Assembly: GCA_003635255.1 (NCBI GenBank)
Contig: PYJC01000136.1
Location: 1-64,000 of the forward strand
Origin: Candidatus Poribacteria bacterium
GTDB taxonomy: Bacteria > Poribacteria > WGA-4E > WGA-3G
Length of the DNA stretch: 64,000 bases
Direction of reading: 5' to 3'
Position numbers and translations under genes: made by a program. Under the pieces are notes generated by a model, which saw nothing but the letters and a program-made list of their open reading frames with translations, had not been told where the DNA came from and searched no databases. Of the stretch, positions 52,883 through 62,281 are shown piece after piece (the stretch's first letter is position 1; every line of letters starts with the position of its first letter).

Positions 52883-54292
52883 ATGGCAGAAGCACCGTAC
52901 ACCATCTTCAATTCGCGCACTGTTGATGATATCCACCGCGAAATTCAAGAAGTCTATCTTGAAAACGCAAGACCGTGGGTTATTGGGTACAGCGGTGGAA
53001 AAGATTCAACGACCGCCCTGCAACTCGTTTGGGATGCCCTCGCTGGCCTGTCGTCAGAACAACGGAAGTACCCAGTCTATGTGATTTCGTCCGATACACT
53101 TGTTGAAACACCAGTTATTGTTAGTTACATTACTGGGACTTTAGATCGGATCAAGATGACCGCGCGCAAAGAGAAGATGCCATTTGAGACCTCGCTTGTA
53201 TATCCAAAAACTGAGGACACTTTCTGGGTTTCTCTCATAGGTAAGGGTTATCCGGCACCGTATAATCGTTTGCGTTGGTGCACGGACAAAATGAAAATTC
53301 GACCTGCCAATAGATTTATCTTAGAAAAAGCTTCTGAATATGGGGAAGTTATCCTTGTACTTGGCGTGCGTAAAGGCGAAAGTGCTACACGCGACCAAGT
53401 AATGAACCTACATCAAACTAAAAATTCGTTACTTTTGCGGCATAGTTCACTTCCTAACGCATTTGTTTATGCACCAATCGTTGATTTTAGTCTTAACGAT
53501 GTTTGGATGTATTTATTAAGTAACCCTCCGCCGTGGGGTGGAGATCATAGACAACTTGTTACACTCTACCGAAACGCTAATGGACAAGGGGAGTGTCCTC
53601 TGGTTGTTGATGAGACAACTCCATCCTGTGGTAACAGTCGATTTGGGTGTTGGACTTGTACCGTTGTTTCTAGTAGTCATTCAATGGAGGGATTAATTGA
53701 CAGTGGTGAAGATTGGATGCTACCATTGCTGGAGTTTCGAGAGATCCTCATGGAGACTCAAGTCCCTGAGAGAAAGGCGAATGTTCGCGAACATAAACGG
53801 CGCAACGGTAGAATTACAAGAGATAAAGACACTGGCAAATTAGTACGTGGTCCCTATACCCTTGAATTTTGTAAGGAACTTTTAAGAAAGCTTCTCGAAA
53901 CTCAACAGAAAGTTCGTTCGATAGGACCTGATCCGAATATTGAGCTTATCACACATGCAGAACTTGAGGAAATTCGCAAAATTTGGCGGACAGAGCGCCA
54001 AGATTGGGAAGATGCGGTGCCACAGATTTATGCGGATGTTATTGGTGAGTATGAATGGATTATTGATGATACAACATCCTTTTCAGCAGCAGATAAGGTG
54101 TTATTGTCTTCAATTTGCAATGAAAAGAAAATCCCTGTCACCCTTGTGGCGAAATTGTTGGATACAGAGCGACAAATGGATGGAATGAGTCGGCGGGCAA
54201 GAATCCAATCTCAAATTGATGCGGTTTTCAGTGAAGATTGGGAATCAGAAGAAGAGATCCTCGCTACCCTAAGTGTTAATAATCAACAATGA
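52883..54292 (+). CDS. dndC: DNA phosphorothioation protein DndC
   Basis: DndC is an ATP pyrophosphatase/PAPS reductase-like enzyme with an iron-sulfur cluster that activates DNA for sulfur insertion into the backbone. The 469-residue product has the PP-loop SGGKDST at 37-43, RLRWCTDKMKIRP in the middle, and a cysteine cluster in CPLVVDE...CGNSRFGCWTC suitable for binding a [4Fe-4S] cluster. An AAGGAAG site precedes the ATG. Its stop overlaps the start of dndD by four bases (ATGA). No dndA or dndB lies in the window, so sulfur must come from a desulfurase encoded elsewhere. Confidence 0.92.
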   Translation: MAEAPYTIFNSRTVDDIHREIQEVYLENARPWVIGYSGGKDSTTALQLVWDALAGLSSEQRKYPVYVISSDTLVETPVIVSYITGTLDRIKMTARKEKMPFETSLVYPKTEDTFWVSLIGKGYPAPYNRLRWCTDKMKIRPANRFILEKASEYGEVILVLGVRKGESATRDQVMNLHQTKNSLLLRHSSLPNAFVYAPIVDFSLNDVWMYLLSNPPPWGGDHRQLVTLYRNANGQGECPLVVDETTPSCGNSRFGCWTCTVVSSSHSMEGLIDSGEDWMLPLLEFREILMETQVPERKANVREHKRRNGRITRDKDTGKLVRGPYTLEFCKELLRKLLETQQKVRSIGPDPNIELITHAELEEIRKIWRTERQDWEDAVPQIYADVIGEYEWIIDDTTSFSAADKVLLSSICNEKKIPVTLVAKLLDTERQMDGMSRRARIQSQIDAVFSEDWESEEEILATLSVNNQQ

Positions 54293-56313
54293 TCCTTCAT
54301 AAACTTACTCTCAACAATGTTGGTTTGTTCAGTAAACCACAAACTGCTCACCTTACACCAAACAATGGCAAACCTTTAATCCTGATCGGAGGGATGAACG
54401 GTACTGGTAAAACAACATTGTTGGAAGCTGTTCGTCTCTGTCTGTATGGTCGCCGAGCACTGGGATCTCGAGTTAGCCAGAATGAATACAATGAGTTCCT
54501 TGCTAAAATGATTCACAGGAACCCTAATTCAGTATTGTCGCCCGAGCAAGCGTCTGTGTCCCTTGAATTTGAATACGCTCGTAACAATGAAAAAAGGCAG
54601 TTTCGCGTTGAACGATCTTGGCAACGTTATGGTACTGTCGGCAATATTAAAGAAGTACTAACAATATACGAGAATGATGAGTTAAACACTGAATTTGACG
54701 CAGAGCATTGGCAGGACTACCTTTATGAACTGATTCCAATCGGAGTATCCCAATTTTTCTTTTTTGACGGTGAGGATATACAGAAATTGACAGACGATTC
54801 CACCCACGATTTTTCTCTCGCTGAGTCAATTAAAGCACTACTTGGAATTAACTTAGTGGAGCGATTACAATCAGATCTGCGTATCTATGCTAATCGTCTG
54901 TTCAAAAGTAATAGTCCTGAACCAGTCCAAACAGAGATTGAGACGATAGAAGCAGAAATCGCCACACTTAGGACATCGCTTACGGATGCGGAGGCACACA
55001 CGGTATCACTGCACACTCAAATTAAGGAACTAGAAGCACAGATTGCGAGACAAGAATCCCGCATCGCTGCAGAAGGCGGAAGTTATGCAGAAAAACGAGA
55101 GAGCTTGAAACTTCAACAGGAGCAGCTGTGCACTGAAATTGAAGAATTAGAAAATGAGATTCGTGATCTATGTGGAGAACTGTTTCCGTTTGCGCTAGGA
55201 TCTGATCTGCTTAAACGGTTGAGAAAACGACTCCTTAAAGAGATTGAATTAGGCGAATGGGAATCGCGAAATCGCGCTTTAAAAACCCAGAATAAGAAAC
55301 TTCTTGAGACCCTTGAATCTGGAACATTTTGGGACGATGCCTCCTTATCAGAATCACAAATTGAAATAGTTCGGTCCAAGATTGCGCCGCTTTTAAAAAT
55401 GCAACTCGAGCGTCCAGAGAAATTGCAAGCGTTCAAAAAAAAACGAGACCGCTCCATCTCAGAGTACAATCAACTGTTAAAGTGGATTGATGCTTGTCTC
55501 AACGATGTTCCCCAAAAATTTAGGACATTGGACCATACCTTGAGGGAAATACAGTTAGAACAACAAAGAGTAGAACAGGCTCTTCAGAGAGCACCAGACG
55601 AAGATATCCTGAAACCAATGATTGAAAATCTATCGTCATTAAATCAGAGTCTCGGACAATTACGCAAACAGGAGCAAGATGCTGACAGATCAATCCGTTC
55701 TTTAAATTACCAGTTAGCGGAAACGGAACGAAAACTACAAAGACTACATAATACTGAGCAATTAAGAGAAACAAACATTCAACGCCAAAAACAGGTAGAG
55801 GATGTGCAATCGGTCCTTTCTATTTATACCACTAAACTTACAGAAACAAAAATTGTGACATTGGGTAATGCTATCGTTGAAGGGTTTAATCAGCTTTCCC
55901 ATAAACCTGATCGAATTAAGCGGGTTGAACTTGACCCACGGACCTTTGCAGTCAAACTCTATGATACCGACAATCAACCGCTTTCAAAGGAAGAATTATC
56001 CGCGGGTGAAAAACAGATCTATTCAACTGCCCTACTATGGGGATTAGCAAAAACATCTGGCAAAGCACTACCAATGATTCTTGACACACCGCTTGGACGT
56101 TTAGATAGCAATCATCGTCAACTCCTAATTGAGCGTTATTTTCCCTATGCCAGCCATCAGGTGATCCTACTCTCAACCGATACCGAAATTGACAAGTCTT
56201 TCCTATCGTTATTGGAACCACATCTCTCACACACGCTTCATTTAGTGTATCAACAGGCTGAAACTCGTACGACTATAGAAGATGGGTATTTTGGAGAATT
56301 ATTATGCGATTAA
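54289..56313 (+). CDS. dndD: DNA sulfur modification protein DndD
   Basis: DndD is an SMC/RecN-like ATPase of the phosphorothioation complex. The 674-residue product has Walker A GGMNGTGKTT at 34-43, a long central coiled coil (about 215-520), the ABC-type signature LSAGEKQIYSTAL at about 568 and Walker B MILDTPLGRLD at about 600. It overlaps dndC upstream and dndE downstream, so the three are translated together. Its architecture is shared by the product of 57151-59082 in the convergent operon. Confidence 0.92.
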   Translation: MILHKLTLNNVGLFSKPQTAHLTPNNGKPLILIGGMNGTGKTTLLEAVRLCLYGRRALGSRVSQNEYNEFLAKMIHRNPNSVLSPEQASVSLEFEYARNNEKRQFRVERSWQRYGTVGNIKEVLTIYENDELNTEFDAEHWQDYLYELIPIGVSQFFFFDGEDIQKLTDDSTHDFSLAESIKALLGINLVERLQSDLRIYANRLFKSNSPEPVQTEIETIEAEIATLRTSLTDAEAHTVSLHTQIKELEAQIARQESRIAAEGGSYAEKRESLKLQQEQLCTEIEELENEIRDLCGELFPFALGSDLLKRLRKRLLKEIELGEWESRNRALKTQNKKLLETLESGTFWDDASLSESQIEIVRSKIAPLLKMQLERPEKLQAFKKKRDRSISEYNQLLKWIDACLNDVPQKFRTLDHTLREIQLEQQRVEQALQRAPDEDILKPMIENLSSLNQSLGQLRKQEQDADRSIRSLNYQLAETERKLQRLHNTEQLRETNIQRQKQVEDVQSVLSIYTTKLTETKIVTLGNAIVEGFNQLSHKPDRIKRVELDPRTFAVKLYDTDNQPLSKEELSAGEKQIYSTALLWGLAKTSGKALPMILDTPLGRLDSNHRQLLIERYFPYASHQVILLSTDTEIDKSFLSLLEPHLSHTLHLVYQQAETRTTIEDGYFGELLCD

Positions 56314-56666
56314 ACCGCATTCAAATATCTGAGGATTCCCGCAATAAATTGAGCATCCTGAAAGGTCGCACTGGGTTACTGCCGAATGTTCTTAGTAGAA
56401 TTGGGTTGGTGCTCTCGCTTGCTGAATCCAGCGAACCGGTAATTGATGCGGATCCAACAGATGGATCCGATTTTAACCGCTTCACACTGATGGGAGAATG
56501 GGATTCGTTGATTGTAGCACTATTGGAGGAACGAGGAAGTACTAACGGCATGAACATGGATAATGATACCCTTGTTAAGTACTTCCGGGCTCACCTAAAT
56601 CGAGGAGTTCTATTGCTTTACAGCCGTGTAAAAGGGCTTGAGGATCTGGCGAATCTTCTGCCTTGA
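56304..56666 (+). CDS. dndE: DNA sulfur modification protein DndE
   Basis: DndE is a small protein that binds nicked DNA and completes the phosphorothioation complex. This 120-residue product fits the family: RIQISEDSRNKLSILKGRTGL near the N-terminus and YFRAHLNRGVLLLY near the C-terminus. Its start overlaps dndD by 10 bp. It ends four bases from the stop of the convergent 154-residue gene, with no room for a classical terminator between the operons. Confidence 0.88.
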   Translation: MRLNRIQISEDSRNKLSILKGRTGLLPNVLSRIGLVLSLAESSEPVIDADPTDGSDFNRFTLMGEWDSLIVALLEERGSTNGMNMDNDTLVKYFRAHLNRGVLLLYSRVKGLEDLANLLP

Positions 56667-56670
56667 AATT

Positions 56671-57135
56671 CTATTGGACTGAGGGAATTATATCACTATA
56701 TGGTTCCCAGTTTAAGAGTAGATTAACTAAATTTTCAACTCTGTTACCAGGTGCATCTTCAACTTGTTCTTTAATCACAATAATTCCACCATTAGCGTAC
56801 CCCTCTGCAATACTTTGTATTTCCTTTTCATTCAATAACACTTCTGGACTCCCAGTTTTAGCAAGTGCCAAGGTACGAAGAAGGGACATGTCACCTTCTT
56901 TTAGGGTAGTTCTGGGGAAGATATTTCGCAAATTCTTTTCCAAGGGCACCCATTTTTCCTCAAGGCATCCAATCAACGCAGCCAACATAAATATGTATTT
57001 CATCTCCCTAAAAGGAGGGTATTTCTCATCCTCTTGGGATTTTCTTAAGTCTTCATAGAGTTGATGATACGACGAATCAATATTGATAAAATCTCGTGGT
57101 TGATCGGTTGTATTGATCTCAATATCTTTAGGCAT
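56671..57135 (-). CDS. Putative dnd-associated protein, 154 residues
   Basis: This 154-residue protein is mostly helical (PPFREMKYIFMLAALIGCLEEKW, LRTLALAKTGSPEVLL, NEKEIQSIAEGYANGG). Its size and pattern recall a small family annotated as dnd system-associated, but I cannot confirm that without a search. It is the last gene of the four-gene operon beginning with the helicase, 15 bp after the DndD-like ATPase gene. It converges with dndE. Function is unknown. Confidence 0.6.
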   Translation of the reverse strand: MPKDIEINTTDQPRDFINIDSSYHQLYEDLRKSQEDEKYPPFREMKYIFMLAALIGCLEEKWVPLEKNLRNIFPRTTLKEGDMSLLRTLALAKTGSPEVLLNEKEIQSIAEGYANGGIIVIKEQVEDAPGNRVENLVNLLLNWEPYSDIIPSVQ

Positions 57136-57150
57136 TTATATGTTCCTTTC

Positions 57151-59082
57151 TCATTCAATTCGTTTGATAGTAGTGACACTTATCTCGTCGTCAAAACATA
57201 ACTCGTATTCTGTCCCGATTCGTGGTTCAAGGTTTCTCCATGCTTGCTCATCAGGTCTCAGTTCTTGATCTGTAACAAATAAAATCAGTTGATTAGCAAT
57301 CGCTGGAATATTTTCTGTGATGTTTTCTTTTGGTTTGTCAGAGAGTTTCGTAAAAGGAGCATCCATTACAATTGGGAAACGTTCCGCGGGTATATCGGGC
57401 AATTTTTCCTTAACTGCTACTTTTGCTAATGCCGCAATGAAGGCTAGACTCAAAACTTCACGTTCCCCCGCAGATATTTCAGAGCTGACTTGTCCATCGT
57501 ATCGGTCAATAACTTGAAGTTCGTAATCCAAACTAAAACGCACCTCACGAAATGAATTTTCCTTCCAAATTAGCCTCTTGAAAATATTACTGACTTCATT
57601 TTCAAGATTTCTTCGGATATTCTCTTCATGTGGTTCATACAATTTTTTCATTGCTGCTGCTGATTCCATAGCAAGCCGCCGACAGCGATTTAGGCGTTCT
57701 GCATCAACTTTCAAAGATTCTGCTTTATCAATTTCCTTATCTAATGCCTCTATTTCCATCTTGATTTCACGGATTTTTTCTTTGATCTGATTAATTTCCC
57801 CCTCTAAAAATCTAATCTCTCCAGTGTATTTATCCTGAGCGTTTTTATGCTTCTGAAAATCGTCGTCATCGAAATTTTGAAGGCTCCCTTTAATTTCCTC
57901 TAAACGTGCCTCATTTGCCTCAATACTCTTATCCAAGCGTTGTTCTTCACTCAATGTTGATTTAACATCAACAGGGATATTTTCAACCTTACCTTCTAAC
58001 AATCGCTTTAAACTATTTTCTGTTTCTCTTGCAGCAACACCAAACTCAGGAGAAACATTTTGCGAAATCAAATTCTGAATATGTTTATACTCAGAGCTCC
58101 CTTGATGGATAGACCGCCCACAGAGACAATACATTTGTTCAAGTATTTCATTCAAGACAGTCTCCGGGATACCGATTGGTGCTTTGCTACTTTGAAGAAT
58201 TTTTAATGCTTTTTGTATAACAGGTTTTGCTAAGGGGATATAACCATCATTGGCGAGTTCTCGAATTTTGACCTGATATTTTTCTTTTTCATTCATGTGG
58301 TGTTTGAGATCCATTATAATTTTCTTTTCTTCTTCAAAAAGTTGACGAGTGTCCTCATATTCTTGAAGTACTTTATCTATGTCCTGTTTATGCTTACGCG
58401 CAATTTTGATTTTTTCCAACCTATCGTCAACCTTTTTTCTTTCACTGAGACAGAGTGCTTCTTTTTCCTCTTTTTCATTAATTAATATCTTCAATTTGTC
58501 AGGCACATATCTTTTGAGTTTGCTCTGATAATTTTGAGCCACTTTTTCTAAATGGGTAATACCACGTTCAAACAGTTCTATTCTTAGAACATTGCGCACG
58601 GCACTCTTAATTTCTTCTTCATTTCCTTGTCTGGCAAAATTATCGATTTTTTCCCCATCAAAGAAAAAGTGGGCACTTACATCCTCCGGGATCATAGAAC
58701 GAATCTTATCTGATGCTGCAGCATCCAGATCTGGAGGCTCATTCTCTTTTTGCAGCAAAAGAGTCGTTTTATCATTGCGTAGAGATCGGCATTTTCGCAA
58801 TACTCGGTACCTAATATTCTGATCAACAATGCCTATTTCTACAGAAGTATCAGCGTTTTCTGCCTGTGCCACAACACGTCTATTTACGAATTCACGAGTG
58901 TTTCCTTTAAAAAAAGAATCTCCGTACAGACACCAGTTGAGGGCAGTAAGTAGAGAGGTTTTCCCTGTCCCGTTGATCCCTCTAATAACAGTTACATTAC
59001 AATATTCATCAGTCGCAAAGTGGATAGTTTGCTCATCATAATATGGACAGAAATTTTTCAACTTAATATAACGAAATATCAT
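57151..59082 (-). CDS. DndD/SMC-like ATPase, second copy type
   Basis: This 643-residue protein has the same plan as DndD: Walker A GINGTGKTSL at 35-44, a signature ISAGEREVLSLAF, Walker B FPIVMDAPFTKL and a long central coiled coil. The middle holds CLCGRS (about residue 325), a cysteine pair where Rad50-type proteins carry their zinc hook, here C-x-C rather than C-x-x-C. It shares its overall pattern with DndD but is not a close copy. Its ATG overlaps the stop of the 56-residue gene. I infer a DNA-sensing ATPase for restriction. Confidence 0.8.
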   Translation of the reverse strand: MIFRYIKLKNFCPYYDEQTIHFATDEYCNVTVIRGINGTGKTSLLTALNWCLYGDSFFKGNTREFVNRRVVAQAENADTSVEIGIVDQNIRYRVLRKCRSLRNDKTTLLLQKENEPPDLDAAASDKIRSMIPEDVSAHFFFDGEKIDNFARQGNEEEIKSAVRNVLRIELFERGITHLEKVAQNYQSKLKRYVPDKLKILINEKEEKEALCLSERKKVDDRLEKIKIARKHKQDIDKVLQEYEDTRQLFEEEKKIIMDLKHHMNEKEKYQVKIRELANDGYIPLAKPVIQKALKILQSSKAPIGIPETVLNEILEQMYCLCGRSIHQGSSEYKHIQNLISQNVSPEFGVAARETENSLKRLLEGKVENIPVDVKSTLSEEQRLDKSIEANEARLEEIKGSLQNFDDDDFQKHKNAQDKYTGEIRFLEGEINQIKEKIREIKMEIEALDKEIDKAESLKVDAERLNRCRRLAMESAAAMKKLYEPHEENIRRNLENEVSNIFKRLIWKENSFREVRFSLDYELQVIDRYDGQVSSEISAGEREVLSLAFIAALAKVAVKEKLPDIPAERFPIVMDAPFTKLSDKPKENITENIPAIANQLILFVTDQELRPDEQAWRNLEPRIGTEYELCFDDEISVTTIKRIE

Positions 59083-59249
59083 GATACATCAATTTCCTTT
59101 TCAATAATTCTCTGAATATCTTCAATAATACCACGAGGATTTCGGAGATGCTGCTTTTGACGTTCGGCTATAAGCACCTTACGAATTACGCTTTTTACAT
59201 GATCGGTTAAGTCCGTATCTGACTTGGATAATTGTTTTTCTTCTTTCAT
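59079..59249 (-). CDS. 56-residue protein between helicase and ATPase genes
   Basis: An open frame of 56 residues (MKEEKQLSKSDTDLTDHVKS...) begins at 59249 and ends at 59079. Its start overlaps the stop of the helicase gene in a TGATG, and its stop overlaps the start of the DndD-like gene (ATGA). This double overlap, together with an AGAAAC-type leader and a strongly charged helical composition, supports translation. No family is recognised. It may be a linker subunit or regulator of the neighbouring enzymes. Confidence 0.7.
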   Translation of the reverse strand: MKEEKQLSKSDTDLTDHVKSVIRKVLIAERQKQHLRNPRGIIEDIQRIIEKEIDVS

Positions 59250-61309
59250 CAAGTTTCTCCTAATACCCCTAAAAGATTGTAGTTCTTAGCAAGTTCCCAT
59301 ATTTTATCACGTGCCTCAAATTTGTTTAAAGCCATTCCAGCGAATTCGTTAAATCTCTCTAATTCCCGCGCAACAATTTTCCGCTCTGTGCGAAATGTTG
59401 CGGTTGGATATTGCCGGTAATCTATAGGTGGTACAGCGATTAGATCGTGGATCTCTGCGTGTTCTTTACCGGAGGACTGACGGAGAATTCGTCCTCGCCG
59501 CTGGATAAATTCTTTTGGGTTACTACTGCTCGCAAGGATGTAAGCCGTTCGAGTGCTTGGGACATCAACGCCTTCATCCAGACACTTCATTGCTACAAGA
59601 GCCTGAAGATGTCCAGACGCGAACATCTTTAACAGTTCTTGTCTTTCAGCAGCTGATTCTTCCGCTGTAAATTTTGCAACACGTAATCCTAAATCTGTTA
59701 ACAATTCAAGAACTGGAACGATTCGCCCAGGAGCACAATAAAACAACGTATGATGCAGTGAGTCAGTTTGGTCAGTTAACAATTCTGTTAACTTTGCTAA
59801 CTTGTTTTCGGCTCGGTTGAGTAGCGTCGCTCGTTTTATCAATAACCGTTCGAGTGCTTCACTTGTCTCACCAGATTCTGTCTGATGATAAAGTTTGGAA
59901 ATACTTTCTGTGAGACGTTCGTACGCTTCAAATTCTTCATCAGTCAATTCAACGAGATGTGGATGATAATAGTAAGGACAGAGATACCCGTTTTTAATTG
60001 CTTTGTCCAGAGAAAATTCGTAAACTGTATCTCCAAAATAGGTCTGGAGTGCAGTTGTACCTGATGCGTCAAACCAGCGGTTAGGTGTTGCTGACAAGCC
60101 GAGACGGTAATCAAAAATATCGGTTAATCTTTTGCGGCTCCGTTCTGCTCCAAGATGGTGAACCTCATCTGCTACCAAAACAGCACCACGCTTCAACTTG
60201 GATAGCAATTTCTGCATGGTCTCAGCAATAAAAGTAGTTTGTGTTGTAATCGTACAGACAACATCTCGAACACCATAATTATATCGCACTAAGGCGGTGT
60301 TAAGCCGATTCACCCAACTTTTGGAACTTTTGTATGCAAGGATCGGTTCAAATCCGAATCTGATAGCCTCTTCATACCACTGATCGACGAGGTGCTGATA
60401 TGGACACGCAATAACTACAAACAAATTTTCCTTTTCTTCCCTCAGTTTAGCAAGCGCGGAAAGAGCCGTAATAGTCTTACCAGTTCCGGTTGCCATCTCC
60501 CATAAACCACGGCATTCGTTTTCAAACCAAGCCTCAATCGCTTCAGATTGATATTTCCTTAGTACTATGTCTTTTGGCAAATAGGGAACGATCTGCTCAA
60601 TTATTTCGGGTTTATCTGTTGTCTCTACTTGTCCGGTTTCATACACTGTTTGGTGGATTAAAAGTTTTTCCGCAACAGCGTTCAGAAAGTCTATTACCTC
60701 CAACTTCTCCGTGTTATTATCCCACAACCTCGCAAAATTATCTACCTTTTGTTGGACGCGTTCTTGAGCATCATCCCACGACCAATGAACATCAATAGAT
60801 TCAAAATTGTTTAACAAACCGCCGACAGTTTCGTTCGATGAACCTGAAAATGCTACGGCGTTGTTATTATCATCTAAAAAGACTCCTGTTTTTTCGTGAT
60901 AAACAGCGTGCTGATAATTTGTGCTTAAATCGAAGGGAGATGCGATTTTAATGTCTAAATGCTCATGTGCAATTAGCCAAGTGAGCAACATTAACCTATC
61001 GTGGGAAACTTTCTCAAAATCGCAATCAAGGGAGGTATCTAAATTCTGTTCTCTTTCTTCGTAACCGCGTTGAATCGCTTCAATATCGTCGGACATTAAT
61101 TTAGGCCCCGTTACTAAACTCATTTGTCCGCCATGTCGAATAAAAGTGGATAATCCTCTCACATTTAGGGCAAGCCCATTGCTGGTAAAATAGGCTACTG
61201 CTCGCCAATATTGCGTAGCATTTTTCAGACACGGGGTATAAAAATCTGTGACGAGGTTAGCTCCATCGGAGCGATATTCATATTGCAACGAGAGTTCTTG
61301 GAGTGACAT
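59249..61309 (-). CDS. PLD-nuclease / SF2 helicase fusion of a dnd-linked operon
   Basis: This 686-residue protein joins an N-terminal phospholipase D-like nuclease to a superfamily 2 helicase. The PLD half-site is H138-x-K140 with D146 and GSSNE at 156-160. The helicase shows Walker A MATGTGKTI at about 270, a DEVH box (VADEVHHLGA), SATP in motif III and QRRGRILRQ in motif VI. Similar helicases are known next to dnd genes and are annotated as phosphorothioation-system restriction enzymes; I recall this, not verified. It heads the four-gene operon that converges on dndE and likely attacks unmodified DNA. Confidence 0.82.
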   Translation of the reverse strand: MSLQELSLQYEYRSDGANLVTDFYTPCLKNATQYWRAVAYFTSNGLALNVRGLSTFIRHGGQMSLVTGPKLMSDDIEAIQRGYEEREQNLDTSLDCDFEKVSHDRLMLLTWLIAHEHLDIKIASPFDLSTNYQHAVYHEKTGVFLDDNNNAVAFSGSSNETVGGLLNNFESIDVHWSWDDAQERVQQKVDNFARLWDNNTEKLEVIDFLNAVAEKLLIHQTVYETGQVETTDKPEIIEQIVPYLPKDIVLRKYQSEAIEAWFENECRGLWEMATGTGKTITALSALAKLREEKENLFVVIACPYQHLVDQWYEEAIRFGFEPILAYKSSKSWVNRLNTALVRYNYGVRDVVCTITTQTTFIAETMQKLLSKLKRGAVLVADEVHHLGAERSRKRLTDIFDYRLGLSATPNRWFDASGTTALQTYFGDTVYEFSLDKAIKNGYLCPYYYHPHLVELTDEEFEAYERLTESISKLYHQTESGETSEALERLLIKRATLLNRAENKLAKLTELLTDQTDSLHHTLFYCAPGRIVPVLELLTDLGLRVAKFTAEESAAERQELLKMFASGHLQALVAMKCLDEGVDVPSTRTAYILASSSNPKEFIQRRGRILRQSSGKEHAEIHDLIAVPPIDYRQYPTATFRTERKIVARELERFNEFAGMALNKFEARDKIWELAKNYNLLGVLGET

Positions 61310-61870
61310 ATAGGCTTTCTAATGGAGTTAACTATTTTCTAACGAAGCAATTGTAACATATTTTACAAAAAATGTCTAAAATTTATTCGCTTTCTGCATA
61401 ACATACACAAATTATGGCTAAAACGATCTGTTTTATGGAAACTCTAGCATTGATTGGAGATACCTATCCAAACCCGATCACAATTATCCATTTCCTCAGC
61501 ACAAAATTCCATAACCCAATTTAGGGGTACTTAGTTTTATAGTAAAACCCGTAACTACCTATACACTCATAAAATGGCGAGGATACTATAAGAAATCCGC
61601 AGAAATCCGCAGAAATACCGTTTTTGATAGGGTGTTTCTTCTAAGCAAAAACACCCCAAGCAAAAACACCCTCGCCAGCGGTGGTAGGGGGTTTGTTCCC
61701 TGATGAACTGTAAACTTATTTTCGGATTTTACCATAAGAAATCCACAGGTTTTAGGACTCTTTTTGCAGATCCGGTGCGGTTAGGAATATAGACCGCATT
61801 TGAGTACGTACGCTGCAAAACCGAATCATAAGGGGAAATTTAGCGATTTTCGCGAGATTTAAGCTAACAA

Positions 61871-61943
61871 ACAGATGCCGCCCCTACGGGGCTTGGTATC
61901 TTTGGTTTTCACGCTGCTACACAGATGCCGCCCCTATGGGGCT
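61871..61943. repeat. Direct repeat pair of GATGCCGCCCCTACGGGGC type
   Basis: Two copies start 50 bp apart (61871 and 61921) and differ at one position in the shared core. Each contains the short palindrome CCCCTACGGGG or its CCCCTATGGGG variant. Confidence 0.7.
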
Positions 61944-62215
61944 CAGAAGGTTTCCAATATACAAAGTTTGTGTCTAATTAGGAAACCGCACTATAGGTGT
62001 CAATTTAGGGTTTTTCGTAACGTTTGTAGCAGTGTCTCTACACATGCTGAAGAAACACCCCAGCAAAAACCCCTACGGGGCTTAGGAGACAGAGGAGACG
62101 TATCTCTATAAACATTGTGAAAAAATCCGCAGAAACACCCAAACAAATACCCCAAGCAAATAAACCCTACGGGACTGAAGAGGTTTTTGAAGTCTTCAAG
62201 GTTTCCGCGTAGGAT

Positions 62216-62253
62216 CCGGTTCGGTTAGGAAACCGAACCTACCGGGCCTGGGT
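62216..62253. repeat. REP-like palindrome, type 2
   Basis: GGTTCGGTT (62218-62226) pairs with AACCGAACC (62231-62239) and is followed by TACCGGGCCTGGGT, identical to the tail at 19191. The stem change at the fourth position is compensated on the other side. Confidence 0.8.
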
Positions 62254-62281
62254 CCCGAGGCAGTTGTTATTTCTAAAATTG

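Noticed and set aside
61875-62111. 78-codon + strand frame in the repeat-rich gap
   Set aside because: It translates the GATGCCGCCCCTA repeats and adjacent repeat elements; no start signal or conserved pattern.
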